This document shows, piece after piece, positions 6,483-16,408 of a stretch of DNA of 64,000 nucleotides. The notes beneath the pieces were generated by a model. The model was not told the origin of the DNA and did no database searches. It was given only the letters and a program-made list of their open reading frames with translations. The position numbers were made by a program, and so were the translations under genes. This DNA is from Bacillota bacterium (lineage in GTDB: Bacteria; Bacillota; Clostridia; Christensenellales; SZUA-584), in the NCBI GenBank assembly GCA_023408075.1, contig JAEYKW010000025.1, forward strand, positions 186,001 through 250,000. Reading direction: 5' to 3'. Numbering within the stretch: the first letter of the stretch is position 1; each line of letters opens with the position of its first letter.

Positions 6483-8435
6483 TCATCTGTTAGAAATCCA
6501 TCGGCTATAAAACCCTATGCCCTCATGTTCAAAAGTGCCGATAACCATACCGCGATCCAGAAAGATGTTAAATTCCTCGCAGCTTGTTTCCGGCAAGAGG
6601 GTACAAGCATGGCATGCGGCCAAATTCAGGGCATCACGACCTTGCCCTTGTTCGGTGGATATGCAAACAGGGTCGTTTGAGCATATTCTGCTTCCCTCAA
6701 CAGCCTTCCTAAACGCATGCGGCAACGCATCCGGCCTCCCTTGGCGAACCAACCCGCCCAAGGTTCCTTCCGAATCCCCGGATGCCGTATAAATAAAGAT
6801 ACCGGCCATTTCTTTGCCGTCCTCTTCCGACGCACAATAAATACGCTCACGTAGAGATGCAACCGTATAACCGCATTCGAAGCTTAATTGGCGAATTAAG
6901 AGATGAGCCAAGGTATGTAAAAAAACAAACTGAGGCGTAATCTCTCTTGGTATCATTTCTCCCATAGCCGTAACCGAATAATTTCCGCTCATCTCGCCGG
7001 CTCGTGCTTGGATAATTGGCTGAGAATTTGTCCAATTATCAAGAACCTTTCGATCAAACTCTAAGAAGATACCTTCACCGCGCACTTCATAAGCAGGATA
7101 CCAAGGTGTTTCCGATTCTTTAACCGACATAAATCCGGGAGTGTCCCTCCCTGTATCTGATGCTCCCGGAGGATTTATACGTGTGAAGCCTGTCAGAGCG
7201 CGAACTTCTCTTATCTTATGGATAAGAGACACGCTTTTTAGCCCCGGAATATGATATTTTTCAATATCCATACTTTCGCGAACAAAATCGTCCGTATCTA
7301 AGCTCGGCTTTGCTAGAGCGCCGGTAAGCGCATCAAATTCTTCTGCACGATATTTAACGCCGTCTGTTTGGTAATCTGAATCAATATCATCAGGTCGTTG
7401 CAAGAGCTTGCGTTCTAAAATAGGTTTGATAATTTCTACAGGGGATAATATTTGATCCGAGATATTTCCTGCCCATTTGTCCAACAAACGAAAAATGCGC
7501 TCATTCATTTCTCCTTCGGTACAGCCTTCTTCTTTATATCCGTCTATTTTGGTTAAGCAATCCGAATAAGCAGCGCATTTTTCAATAGCACTATTCAGGT
7601 GGTCGGAGTAGGGCGGGATTACCAGCGAACTTGCAGTCTTGGGAAAGTATACCGATGAAGCGCCCCTTTGCATGGCGCGTGGGTATGAACCACATATAAC
7701 CGAATGATGTTTCCACGGTTCATTTCCACTACATAAAAAATTACTGACTCCGTCCTGTTCGTCTAGGCGGCTAAATATATTCGGATCAAAAGCATCGTAG
7801 AGCGTCGCTTTTGCATTACAGGACGTGCACTTAATGCTGATACCTTCCAAACCGGCAGTCGCCGTCGTTCCTGTACTGAATGTAAGATGTGGATTATCAC
7901 AGATCTTTTTGGGACCACCAATATTTCTGCGATGCGCCCACGCCACCCAAGGGAAGTCGTCTATATGACCCTGTTCGCATGCAACAATGATACGTGCAGC
8001 CACAAGATCTTGTTTGCATTCGGGGCAGCGCGGCGTTTTCATATATGGGTCACGCTCTAACTGCTTACTGGGAACTTTTCGTTTGTATTCTTTGAACCAG
8101 TCCTTAATGGGCTGAAAGCGGCGGCATTTAGGACAAAAATACCACTGCGGAAAGCGAGTATAGGAAATCCCCTCTCTAAATTGCGGTTCATCGCTTCCGC
8201 CGGGCATACCGAAATATTTTACGTCAAGTGCACGTTGTAAGCGTTCGTCATAAATTCTTATAACTTTATCGGCCCAATATTCAGGTGCAGCCGTCATTAA
8301 TGTTTGGTCGGGAAAATCGACCATAGCTCCGACGCCATATTGGAGAATAGCCTGTGAGCTCCGGACATTATACTTTATCCTTTCTGATGGATTTGAGAAA
8401 ACAATCCTGTCTTTAGGGGGAAGCGAGCTATTCAT
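6483..8435 (-). CDS. drmB: DISARM protein DrmB (DUF1998 domain)
   Basis: 650 residues. The N-terminal half has several cysteine pairs (FCPKCRRF, RCPECKQD, CTSCNAKA) that look like zinc-binding knuckles. The C-terminal 200 residues carry the DUF1998 signature: LAHLLIRQLSFECGY, LRERIYC, IFIYTASGDSEGTLGGLVRQ and LNLAACHACTLLPETSCE. DrmB is one of the core DISARM proteins and acts with the DrmA helicase on incoming unmethylated phage DNA. The start overlaps the drmA stop (ATGA-type 4-base overlap), so the two are translationally coupled. Length and domain order fit the family. Confidence 0.85.
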   Translation of the reverse strand: MNSSLPPKDRIVFSNPSERIKYNVRSSQAILQYGVGAMVDFPDQTLMTAAPEYWADKVIRIYDERLQRALDVKYFGMPGGSDEPQFREGISYTRFPQWYFCPKCRRFQPIKDWFKEYKRKVPSKQLERDPYMKTPRCPECKQDLVAARIIVACEQGHIDDFPWVAWAHRRNIGGPKKICDNPHLTFSTGTTATAGLEGISIKCTSCNAKATLYDAFDPNIFSRLDEQDGVSNFLCSGNEPWKHHSVICGSYPRAMQRGASSVYFPKTASSLVIPPYSDHLNSAIEKCAAYSDCLTKIDGYKEEGCTEGEMNERIFRLLDKWAGNISDQILSPVEIIKPILERKLLQRPDDIDSDYQTDGVKYRAEEFDALTGALAKPSLDTDDFVRESMDIEKYHIPGLKSVSLIHKIREVRALTGFTRINPPGASDTGRDTPGFMSVKESETPWYPAYEVRGEGIFLEFDRKVLDNWTNSQPIIQARAGEMSGNYSVTAMGEMIPREITPQFVFLHTLAHLLIRQLSFECGYTVASLRERIYCASEEDGKEMAGIFIYTASGDSEGTLGGLVRQGRPDALPHAFRKAVEGSRICSNDPVCISTEQGQGRDALNLAACHACTLLPETSCEEFNIFLDRGMVIGTFEHEGIGFYSRWISNR

Positions 8436-11400
8436 ATTTCATCCTCCCAAACCAAAATATTGGCGGCAATACTTTGATCAACATTCCGCATGGAAGTCAT
8501 GGTCTCATACGCCGGATCACCTGCCGATGTTCCAAAGACCTTTAGAAGCCTTTTTTGGTCGGCACTCGGAGCTTTCATCATAAATCGGTCACCATAGAAA
8601 AAGTTTTGCTCGCCTGCAATTTTAACACGCTCATGCCATTCCGTCACGACTTCATTTATGCGCTTTTCAATCTCACTTGTATCATCTTCAAGATCACCCC
8701 AAGTGCGAGCATTGATTTCGTTTACTCGATCAAGGATATATTTGCGCATTTTCTCCAATTCGTTTTGTAAGTATTCCGGATCAAATTGTACTGCGTCCTG
8801 ATCGAGCGGAAGCCCATATAAATGCCTTATCATAGATATAATGACTGCATGCAATGCTCGGTCACGCGCAGGCTTCGAAAAAGGTGTTGCTCCAGTAGGT
8901 TCAACAAAACGATAGAAGGACTCATGATAAGCTTTAAATTGCTCATAATGTGAGCGATCTCTACTTTTTGTTCCGTCATACAATACGATGGCCACACCGG
9001 GGTATGAGCGTCCAATTCTGCTGGATGCCTGTATATATTCACTGGTTAATTTGGGTTGTCCAACAATGAGCATGGTGTTTAGCCGCGCAACATCTACACC
9101 GACAGAAATCATGTTGGTGGCAAGCAAAGTGTTAATAGCCCATTTTCGGTTGGATATATTATCTTGCGAATACTCAAGCCGCTCCAACTTTTCGAGCGTT
9201 TCGTTGAGTTCTGATGTTGAAATTCTGCTTGTCAATTCAGAGGCTTCACCAATGATTCGTCCACGCCCAACGCCGAAACGATAAGCCGTCCTCTTAATAA
9301 AGTCTTTTACATCATCGTCAATCATTGTGCGGCATTTGCCTAAATCCCTCAGACTATTAAAATAAATCGCCAACGTCCAGAATTTATCCTTTATCTCGTC
9401 CGGGAGCCGCCTCATATCCACACGCTGCAAGAGCGCGGCAATCGCACGTATTTCCATCATTGCCTTTGTTTTACCAGATGGCATTACGCCGACATATAGA
9501 CGGCCATATTTTTGCTCTTCTGTAGAGAGCTTTGCTTCACGCGCGAAGTATGAATCATCCGCATTTAAGCCTGATGGCGGGAATTGACGTACTTCACGAT
9601 TATACATTGCTCCTTCGCCCTGCGAATGGTGGCTGTGGACGCAATGATCTTGGGTTTGATTCCTTTTGCGGAACACAACGCATCGACAACAGTTTCGTAT
9701 AACCCCACCATAGTGCCTAGCGGGCCGGATATCAAATGCAATTCATCCTGAATTATTAACTCAGGAGTACGATTGTCCGAGCCGGTAGCAAAAAAAGCGC
9801 CAACATCATTTTTCCAAGGCAACATGGCAAATTTATCAACTGTACCGAATAGTAGCGTTGGAGGATTATCATATAATTCTTCATCGACAATTTGTATCGG
9901 CAATTTTGTGCGATAATTACAATCATCTTGTGTGCAGCAAAGATAAAAATGCTTATTGTTTTTTAGTCGATAACCCCATTCCCCAACAATTTCTCCATCG
10001 GCACTAACATCTTTTACAATTTTTGTTCCGCACCAAGGACATTTAAGAATTTGAAATTTGTTGTGTCGGTCTTTAGCATGCTTGATTTCAAACGCTTTTT
10101 TTGCAGCGTCCAATCCTTCCCAATGCTCTTTTGCGCTGTTAGACCCTTTTGGGCCGATATTCTTATTGGGTGTATGGTCCCCACCAATCCATAATCCTAT
10201 AGATATGAATTCATCACCCAAGGAGTAAGCCGGATATTTCATTTTTGATAATGAATCGTTTCGAATGGCTTCACATGCACATATAAGCGTTGCGGCACGA
10301 ACAAATTGTTGCGCAGCCAAAAGGCGCAACGTATAACGCATAATAACAGTTGTTCCACCAGCATTCTCAGGGAAGGAAAGCCTTCTAAAGAAGATAGTAA
10401 AAGCAGTTAATCCCAAGTATGCTTCAGTCTTACCGCCGCCGGTTGGAAACCAGATCAAGTCAACAATATCGCGTTCTTGACAGTCAGGATTTACTATTGA
10501 TTGGAGACTCATAAGTAAGAAAGCAAGCTGGAATGGGCGCCAAAAATAATCATCATTCTCTTTATAGTAATCCAATGTCTTAATATGTTTTTGGAGTTCA
10601 AGATCACCGGGGTATTTATCCGTCTCTTGAAGCTTCAGATGAATGCGCTGCATGAACATTGCCCGATTAGCCAGTAAAAAAGCTTGTCTAATAATTGGAT
10701 TTTTGCCCAAGAGGATTAATCCGGTATTAATGCGCTTACAAGCCTCCGTACAGTTAGCGATATGCTCCTTTGCCTTTGACTGGAACCGTATCGCTACTTT
10801 GCTTTCATCTTCGCTCATCTTCTGTAAATCATCAATCCAAGACGAGTAAGAATCAATAAGCGTTTTTATGGCGCTTATTTTATCGGATATCGGAGTAGGG
10901 TCTAAGTCGGACAGAAATTTCATCGAGAGGCATCCACTATTTACATTGGAGTCTGCAATACCAAAATCCATTTGGGGCACTTCAATCTGTGGAAAAAAAT
11001 CATTAACAATATAACCTAAGCTGTTTTGGTCAATTTCCCAGTAAACTGATGTTCCGTGCCCCGTACCATATACTTTTTTATTGCGATACAAAAGTGCTAA
11101 AGAGAGTTCTTCTTCATCTTCATTGTATATCTTGTTAAGCCTGGTATATTCACAAAACCGATATGGCGTATCCTCGGAAACTTGAACTTGGATTAACGGC
11201 TGAAAAATTGAATTCATTCCGTTGTAGCGTCCACCCGCATCGTTAACCATCATAATGGTAATGGAATAAATATCCGATGAGATATGTTTCCTCAATGCCG
11301 TCACTTTGACGGATGTACCGTCTAAGTTTTTGTTTTGATCCACATAGTCGGCATTTGAAAAATCTATATCAATAGTAACCTTATGGGGCACTCGCACAAA

Positions 11401-12078
11401 GCCGTTTCTACCTAATTGATTGCATAAAGTGATTAACGGCTCTTTTAACGCTGCTCCTTCCGTAAGGCTTTCATCGGTATTAAAGGCTTGATATATATAC
11501 TTCTTTTGTAGTGGTTGAACCAACTTTAACAATGAGTTTTCCCGATCTATCTCGGCATACGGTTGAAATTGGGGCGGCAATTCATAGCCGTTTACGGCAA
11601 GCTTGAAAGGCACCACGCAATCGGCTAATTTAGCTTTCCTATATGTACCGAATTGAACATTAGCAGTAATATGTTTGCTGTTTCCCTGAACATAAAATGT
11701 TAACCCCATAGACGAAGGCATATTTTGGGAAGACAAGTTGATCTCTTCATCCAATGATTCTTCTTCCGGTGCACTAACGGCTTCTTGTCTGTTGTTTTGA
11801 GATTCCTCAGAAACAGAAGCCTCATCGTCTTCCTCGATGTTATCCTCGGCATTATTTTCGCTTGGTCTTGCGGTATCGTCGTTGTCAGCCATGTATTTTT
11901 CTCTTTGAGGAAATAGAATACCAACCGAATAGCGCACTTCCGGTAAATCGGTTATGATTTCGTGTGCATCATCCGGTATCGAATATTCTGAGCCTGGTCC
12001 AAGCAGTTCTTTCCGCACTTCCCTAATTAGAAGATTGCGTGCGTCATATGCTTGTTTTTGTATTTCTATCGTTGTCAT
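8432..12078 (-). pseudogene. drmA: DISARM helicase DrmA, split by a frameshift near 9615
   Basis: Together about 1,200 codons of a large SF2-type helicase. The first frame (12078-9565) holds WFPTGGGKTEAYLGL (motif I), IIQDELHLISGPLGT (motif II) and IIASTATIRRAKEQ (motif III). The sequence then continues in another frame from about 9620 to 8432 with NREVRQFPPSG and, near the end, EYIQASSRIGRSYPGV (motif VI). The N-terminal frame runs on only to a stop at 9565. The junction lacks a few codons expected between RRAKEQ and MYNREV, consistent with a short out-of-frame deletion between GCA repeats. No slippery heptamer is visible, so programmed frameshifting is unlikely. It could be a real null mutation or an assembly error. 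It follows drmE by 18 bp. Confidence 0.85.
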
Positions 12079-12096
12079 ATGAAATGCCTCCTCGTT

Positions 12097-14667
12097 CTAC
12101 AAAGCGCAAGGTCGATTTGTATAGCTGATTGATATTTGGATATCCGAGACATCCATAATCGTATCTACTTGAACAATTTGTGATAGTGCACTCATTTCCT
12201 CTTTTACGATATCTGAAAGAAATGCAGTTTCATCCGGTGCTTGTTGATAGCTTTTGATAACACTTTGCCCGATTAGCTTTAATATTTTGATTCTTAGGCT
12301 TCTGATGGTATTGCATGCTTCATAGAAACTTTCCGGGGAAGCTATCATTTCGTCATCCTCACAGATAAGAGCAACTTGGAAAAAGGCGTCTTCCTCACGA
12401 GGTGCAATAATTCTGCTCTCCGGATTAAGCCAAGTCCGCAGTGTAACAGGATGCTTTGGTGTACCGTATTCCTTCATTACATCCGATAAATCTTGAAAGG
12501 ATAGCCTGTGTGCATCTTTATATGCTAAAAGCTGCTCCTTCCAATGCCTTGATTTACGAAACGCCTCATTAATTTGTTCATTCGAAGCGGCAAGCTTTTT
12601 TATTATCTCTTCGATAATGTCCTTTGCCTGATCACTGTTTTTTGTAAACAACAACATATCGCCGGCAGCAATGTCTTTTACTGAACTTTCAATAACCGTC
12701 ATCTGGTCACGATCAAATATGTACGGTGTGAAATACTTTGTAAAAAAGATTGATTCTCCGTCCGATGTGGTTGCAATTCGAACAATATCCGCTTTGGTCG
12801 CTGCACCTCCGGACACATTCGATGCAGCTTGCAACGCCGATTTTATCGCAATTCCCTCTAAGTATTCTTCGATTTCTTGGTTTTCCAGAATATCACTGTC
12901 GACGATTTGCTCTTCTTCGTTTATATCCGAAATTTCAAACTCTAATATAGATCGGTTATTGAGTTCCCGTTCTTTTTGCACAAACAATTTCTTTTGATAA
13001 TTAAAGAAAAGACGTTCATGCGGATATAGTAAACATTCTACTCTTGGGGCGACAAACATAGAAAAAATAGAAAACCGTTTTGCACCCAAACATCCGATAG
13101 AAACAACGGTATCATAGTTATCCTTGGAGTCAAAAGCACCGGTAGTTTTTATGTGCAAACCATTGTCTAGGGCTATCCCTGTGGGTAGAAGTGCTTTGAA
13201 AATATCAATATAAAAAGGCTTTGGAACCAATAAAAGTACTGTTCCGAGCTGTAACACATTCTCAATCACATCTATCAGAGGCTGCATTTTGGGATTCCTG
13301 CATTCAATTGAATTAAAGATGGTATTCATAGTTCGGGATATATCCGATAGCAAATCAGCTAATGCCCCGCTATACTCATTTGCAACGTTAGCCAAAAAAT
13401 CCTTTTTCTCAAGCGCGGACGGGCATTCTAGGTTCATTTCTTGTCGTGCAATTTCAACATCGTGTATCGGGAAAGGTATATTTGAGAAATAGTTCATCAG
13501 AAAATAGCTTTCGATGATGAATCTATCAATTATTTCATCATTTTGCTTATGGTGGCGAATATCCGATATCTTTTGGCGAAAAGCGCGATACACTTCTATG
13601 TCAATAATGCTATCGACATCATGCTCAATTATATCTCTATTTATGATGTTATTAATGAGCAATTCGCTCTCACAGGTAAGGGGCCCCCTCGGCACAGTAG
13701 GTATCGAATAGGATAGTAGCATGTCCTTGGTGCATGCTAAGACACTTGCATCTGGATACGCCGCACAAAGATGACCGTCATAAGCTGCAATGGGAAGTGA
13801 TATTAAGGCCTTTTTTATGCTTCGCCGATTCATTATGTCCGGCAACTCCGTCTCGCCGTTTTTTATTGCTTGTCCACTCATTATAAGAAAAGCAAAAACT
13901 TGCTTTTCTTCATCTGCAAATATAAGTTCTCTTGCAATAGAAACTTTATTTGTAAATTTCAGTATAGGAGTATTTTTTCCCGGGTTACCACGGAAAGGAT
14001 ACTCATTGCCTTCGGAAAAATAGGATACCGGCATCAATTCGGTCATTCCGATGTACTGGACACCGCCATAACGAATCCTCACTTTATCCACGAAAGAGTC
14101 TGCAAAATTTCGATCACACACGATTACAGCTGACTTTTTTCCAATTCCCGCTATATCGGATTTGCTTTTTTTAAAGACAGTTTGCAAAAAATCAAATTTT
14201 GATTTAGAGTCGGCGCGAATTCCGCTGCCGTTCAAAATTTTTGCTTCGCCGTAATAAGGTTTTAGTTTATAGAATGACTTTGGCGGCATAGTCACCGTTG
14301 TCGGCGTCTTATATCCTTTGTGGATAGAATTGTACATCACTTGCACCTTATTATCAGCTGTTAAACCTAGAAATTTAGCACGTTTATTTTCAAATATTAC
14401 TATATCTCCTGGGCTCAATGATTCCACTAAATCTGCCGGAGTTAGTTCATCGTAAACTATACAAGACAACGCTACATAAAGTGTCAGCATAATATCAAAT
14501 ATTTGTGACCCGGTATGATAAATGAGGCTTGTGCTTTTTTTTGCCTCATCCATTAATTCAGCAATGTAGTCTTCAAAAGTAGACATGATTAGACTGCTTG
14601 AAATAATTTCATCTTCAAACAAAACACTACATTTGCTTAACAAGCCTAAAACCGGGTCATTGGGCAT
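12097..14667 (-). CDS. drmE: DrmE-like protein, first gene of the class 2-type DISARM operon
   Basis: 856 residues with no motif I can name. The N-terminal third is globular, with GDIVIFENKRAKFLGLTAD. A middle region has KPFYIDIFKALLPTGIALDN, and the C-terminal third has a stretch that reads like a helix-turn-helix (LSDVMKEYGTPKHPVTLRTW). It is called DrmE by position: class 2 DISARM runs drmE-drmA-drmB-drmC-drmMII, and this is a large protein of unknown fold directly upstream of drmA. The start ATG has AGGAGGG at good spacing. A plain alternative is an unrelated DISARM-associated gene; a profile search would decide. Confidence 0.6.
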   Translation of the reverse strand: MPNDPVLGLLSKCSVLFEDEIISSSLIMSTFEDYIAELMDEAKKSTSLIYHTGSQIFDIMLTLYVALSCIVYDELTPADLVESLSPGDIVIFENKRAKFLGLTADNKVQVMYNSIHKGYKTPTTVTMPPKSFYKLKPYYGEAKILNGSGIRADSKSKFDFLQTVFKKSKSDIAGIGKKSAVIVCDRNFADSFVDKVRIRYGGVQYIGMTELMPVSYFSEGNEYPFRGNPGKNTPILKFTNKVSIARELIFADEEKQVFAFLIMSGQAIKNGETELPDIMNRRSIKKALISLPIAAYDGHLCAAYPDASVLACTKDMLLSYSIPTVPRGPLTCESELLINNIINRDIIEHDVDSIIDIEVYRAFRQKISDIRHHKQNDEIIDRFIIESYFLMNYFSNIPFPIHDVEIARQEMNLECPSALEKKDFLANVANEYSGALADLLSDISRTMNTIFNSIECRNPKMQPLIDVIENVLQLGTVLLLVPKPFYIDIFKALLPTGIALDNGLHIKTTGAFDSKDNYDTVVSIGCLGAKRFSIFSMFVAPRVECLLYPHERLFFNYQKKLFVQKERELNNRSILEFEISDINEEEQIVDSDILENQEIEEYLEGIAIKSALQAASNVSGGAATKADIVRIATTSDGESIFFTKYFTPYIFDRDQMTVIESSVKDIAAGDMLLFTKNSDQAKDIIEEIIKKLAASNEQINEAFRKSRHWKEQLLAYKDAHRLSFQDLSDVMKEYGTPKHPVTLRTWLNPESRIIAPREEDAFFQVALICEDDEMIASPESFYEACNTIRSLRIKILKLIGQSVIKSYQQAPDETAFLSDIVKEEMSALSQIVQVDTIMDVSDIQISISYTNRPCAL

Positions 14668-14868
14668 TTTGTCTCCCTCCTATTGAGGCCAAATTAGCAA
14701 AACGCTTTCTATCTTAGAGATTTTCTCATCTTCTCATTATTGCTATAATTGTATTTCGACCATCATTTTGCGAACTACACAGTATATACAAACCCTCTAA
14801 TATCTAATATCTAATCTCAACTACACACATACATTCGACAAGCTTTCTTACATATCCTTGTAAATCAT

Positions 14869-14900
14869 GGCGAAAAAAGTAGAATTCTGCTTTTTTCGCC
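14869..14900. terminator. Perfect-looking bidirectional terminator upstream of DISARM
   Basis: A 32-base inverted repeat with arms GGCGAAAAAAG and CTTTTTTCGCC around a GAATTC centre, with a single G-U-type mismatch. The A/T-rich arms act as a U-tract in both directions. It separates the peptidase remnant at 14938-15357 from the promoter region of the DISARM operon, so DISARM probably has its own promoter between 14668 and 14868. Confidence 0.7.
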
Positions 14901-14937
14901 GACAAGCTAATCCAGCTTAATATATAGTCTACTAATA

Positions 14938-15357
14938 CCACAGCGCCCGCACCAAAGGCCAGCACCGGCGCGAAGGGTACCGTGGTTTTGAGTGTCTTGT
15001 ACCATATCCATGAACGAATAAGCAAAATGGCCATACATGGCAACATAAGGGCGAATGACATCAGGGTGCCCGCCAGCCCGAGATATAGCCCGATGCCCAT
15101 AAGGAGCTTTACGTCGCCCGCACCCATACCGCCTTTTAGCCAGGCTATAAGGAAAGGGATAGCTAGCGCGAGCCCTACCGGATAGGGCCACATGCGCTGC
15201 CGGATAGCCCGATCAGCACCGTATGCGCCAGCCCCATACACAGTAGCAGGACAATGGCTGTGTTGGGCACGGTACGTGTGCGGATGTCCGTGTACGCACA
15301 CCATATGAGGAGGACAATAAAAAAAACATCCGTCAGGATGCCCAGAGTAATGTTCAT
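14938..15357 (-). pseudogene. Prepilin peptidase, frameshifted second copy
   Basis: This is the counterpart of 4255-4674. The first 60 codons (MNITLGILTDVFFIVLLIW with CAYTDIRTRTVPN) are in one frame; a 1-base loss near 15190 moves the rest, including GGMGAGDVKLLMG, into another frame. Both active-site aspartates are present in the two pieces, but no continuous protein is made. The normal end is replaced by an unrelated run-on tail that reaches 14804. It is presumed inactive because the intact copy at 4216-4674 serves the Tad locus. Confidence 0.75.
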
Positions 15358-15664
15358 ATTCAGTTACCTTTCTTCGATAAATCGGAATTCGTTTTTTATT
15401 TTAATTCCGTAAAGTATTAGCTTCAATACATAAAACATCAAGCATCTTTCCAATGCTCCATCGGCTTTATTTCAAGAATATCCATAGGTGGTATTTGTAT
15501 ATGATTTTTGATTAGAAGTACATATTCACTCGGTTCACCAAAGGCAGCCCAATATGCCTTTGTCAAATAATTTAAAACCTTATCTTCATCGCTTTGATCG
15601 TCATCACTATCATAGATAATCTTTTCACCACTTACCTTGGCTACTATCTCATAAGAATCATGAG
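14938..15664. repeat. Right copy of the ~0.7-kb direct repeat flanking DISARM
   Basis: Counterpart of 4255-4978 in the same orientation. This copy has the broken peptidase but the full-length downstream gene, the reverse of the left copy. Homologous recombination between the copies would remove about 10.7 kb containing the complete DISARM operon and restore one peptidase gene beside one 311-codon-type gene. Confidence 0.8.
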
Positions 15665-16373
15665 TAGCCATCCATTCTCGGGACAAATTCAATCCGAGGA
15701 GATCGTCAATATTCATTAAGATTTCTGGCCGACGATGAACTTGTCCACCATAAGAGCTTCGTTCCCGCACCGATAAGAACCCACATGTAGTGTAATCATA
15801 ATAAAATTTTCTCCCTATGGACCAACATTTATAAGCCTCCGTATGTTGTCTTGGGCAGACACCGAAGGTAATATCGAATTCCTTTTCGCGATATATCAGT
15901 ATCCTCTCAGCCAAATTGATATGTATATCACGTTTTTCCAAGAACGCTCTCAACTCAGAGTCATGGCACGAATATGATTGTTTTAGATCTAATATTCCGT
16001 GCCTCCGGAAAGACGCGCATCCGTTAGCACTTGTCGTTACATGAAAGTAGACAAATTCGAAATCTTTGTAGCTACGTGGAAGATATCCATGAGAGTTAAT
16101 TGCATCAGCCACAAGATCATCCGTATATTCATATTCGCGCTCGTGACCAAGATATTGTTTCCACACTGAGATTGGTATGCCCGTGAGATTGGTCAATGAC
16201 CGTTGAGCATGTTCAGTTGTACGAATATCGTAAATTATATTAGGCATAATCATGAATTCCCCCCATTCCCTCATCCATCTTCGCATAAACAAATCCCAAC
16301 TTGACTGCTTCGCATTATGCTCAAAATGGCCAGTTGAGACATTCAGCAAACCATTATCAATATGATAATACAA
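15438..16373 (-). CDS. Unknown protein downstream of the SIR2-Argonaute gene
   Basis: 311 codons from a TTG, or 272 from an ATG at 16253 that has a run of six G residues as ribosome binding site; I favour the shorter form. No signal peptide or membrane segment. One stretch, FVYFHVTTSANGCASFRRHG followed by ILDL, faintly recalls an ADP-ribosyltransferase or RES-type active-site start (H-x-T then a G-I/L), but I cannot confirm it. The last 75 residues, beginning HDSYEIVAKVSGEKII, form a module that recurs after DISARM. The gene starts 35 bp after the Argonaute stop on the same strand and is probably its operon partner. Function unknown. Confidence 0.6.
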   Translation of the reverse strand: MYYHIDNGLLNVSTGHFEHNAKQSSWDLFMRRWMREWGEFMIMPNIIYDIRTTEHAQRSLTNLTGIPISVWKQYLGHEREYEYTDDLVADAINSHGYLPRSYKDFEFVYFHVTTSANGCASFRRHGILDLKQSYSCHDSELRAFLEKRDIHINLAERILIYREKEFDITFGVCPRQHTEAYKCWSIGRKFYYDYTTCGFLSVRERSSYGGQVHRRPEILMNIDDLLGLNLSREWMATHDSYEIVAKVSGEKIIYDSDDDQSDEDKVLNYLTKAYWAAFGEPSEYVLLIKNHIQIPPMDILEIKPMEHWKDA

Positions 16374-16408
16374 TCAATTACTTAAACTCAAATACTTACC
16401 GAGAATGG

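Noticed and set aside
9565..9676. Programmed frameshift in drmA
   Set aside because: No slippery heptamer and no clear downstream stem or pseudoknot is visible, and a few expected codons are missing at the junction, which fits a deletion better.
14804..15304. 166-codon frame as an intact prepilin peptidase
   Set aside because: Its N-terminus is out of frame with the true start at 15357 and its C-terminus runs into unrelated sequence; it is the second half of a frameshifted copy.
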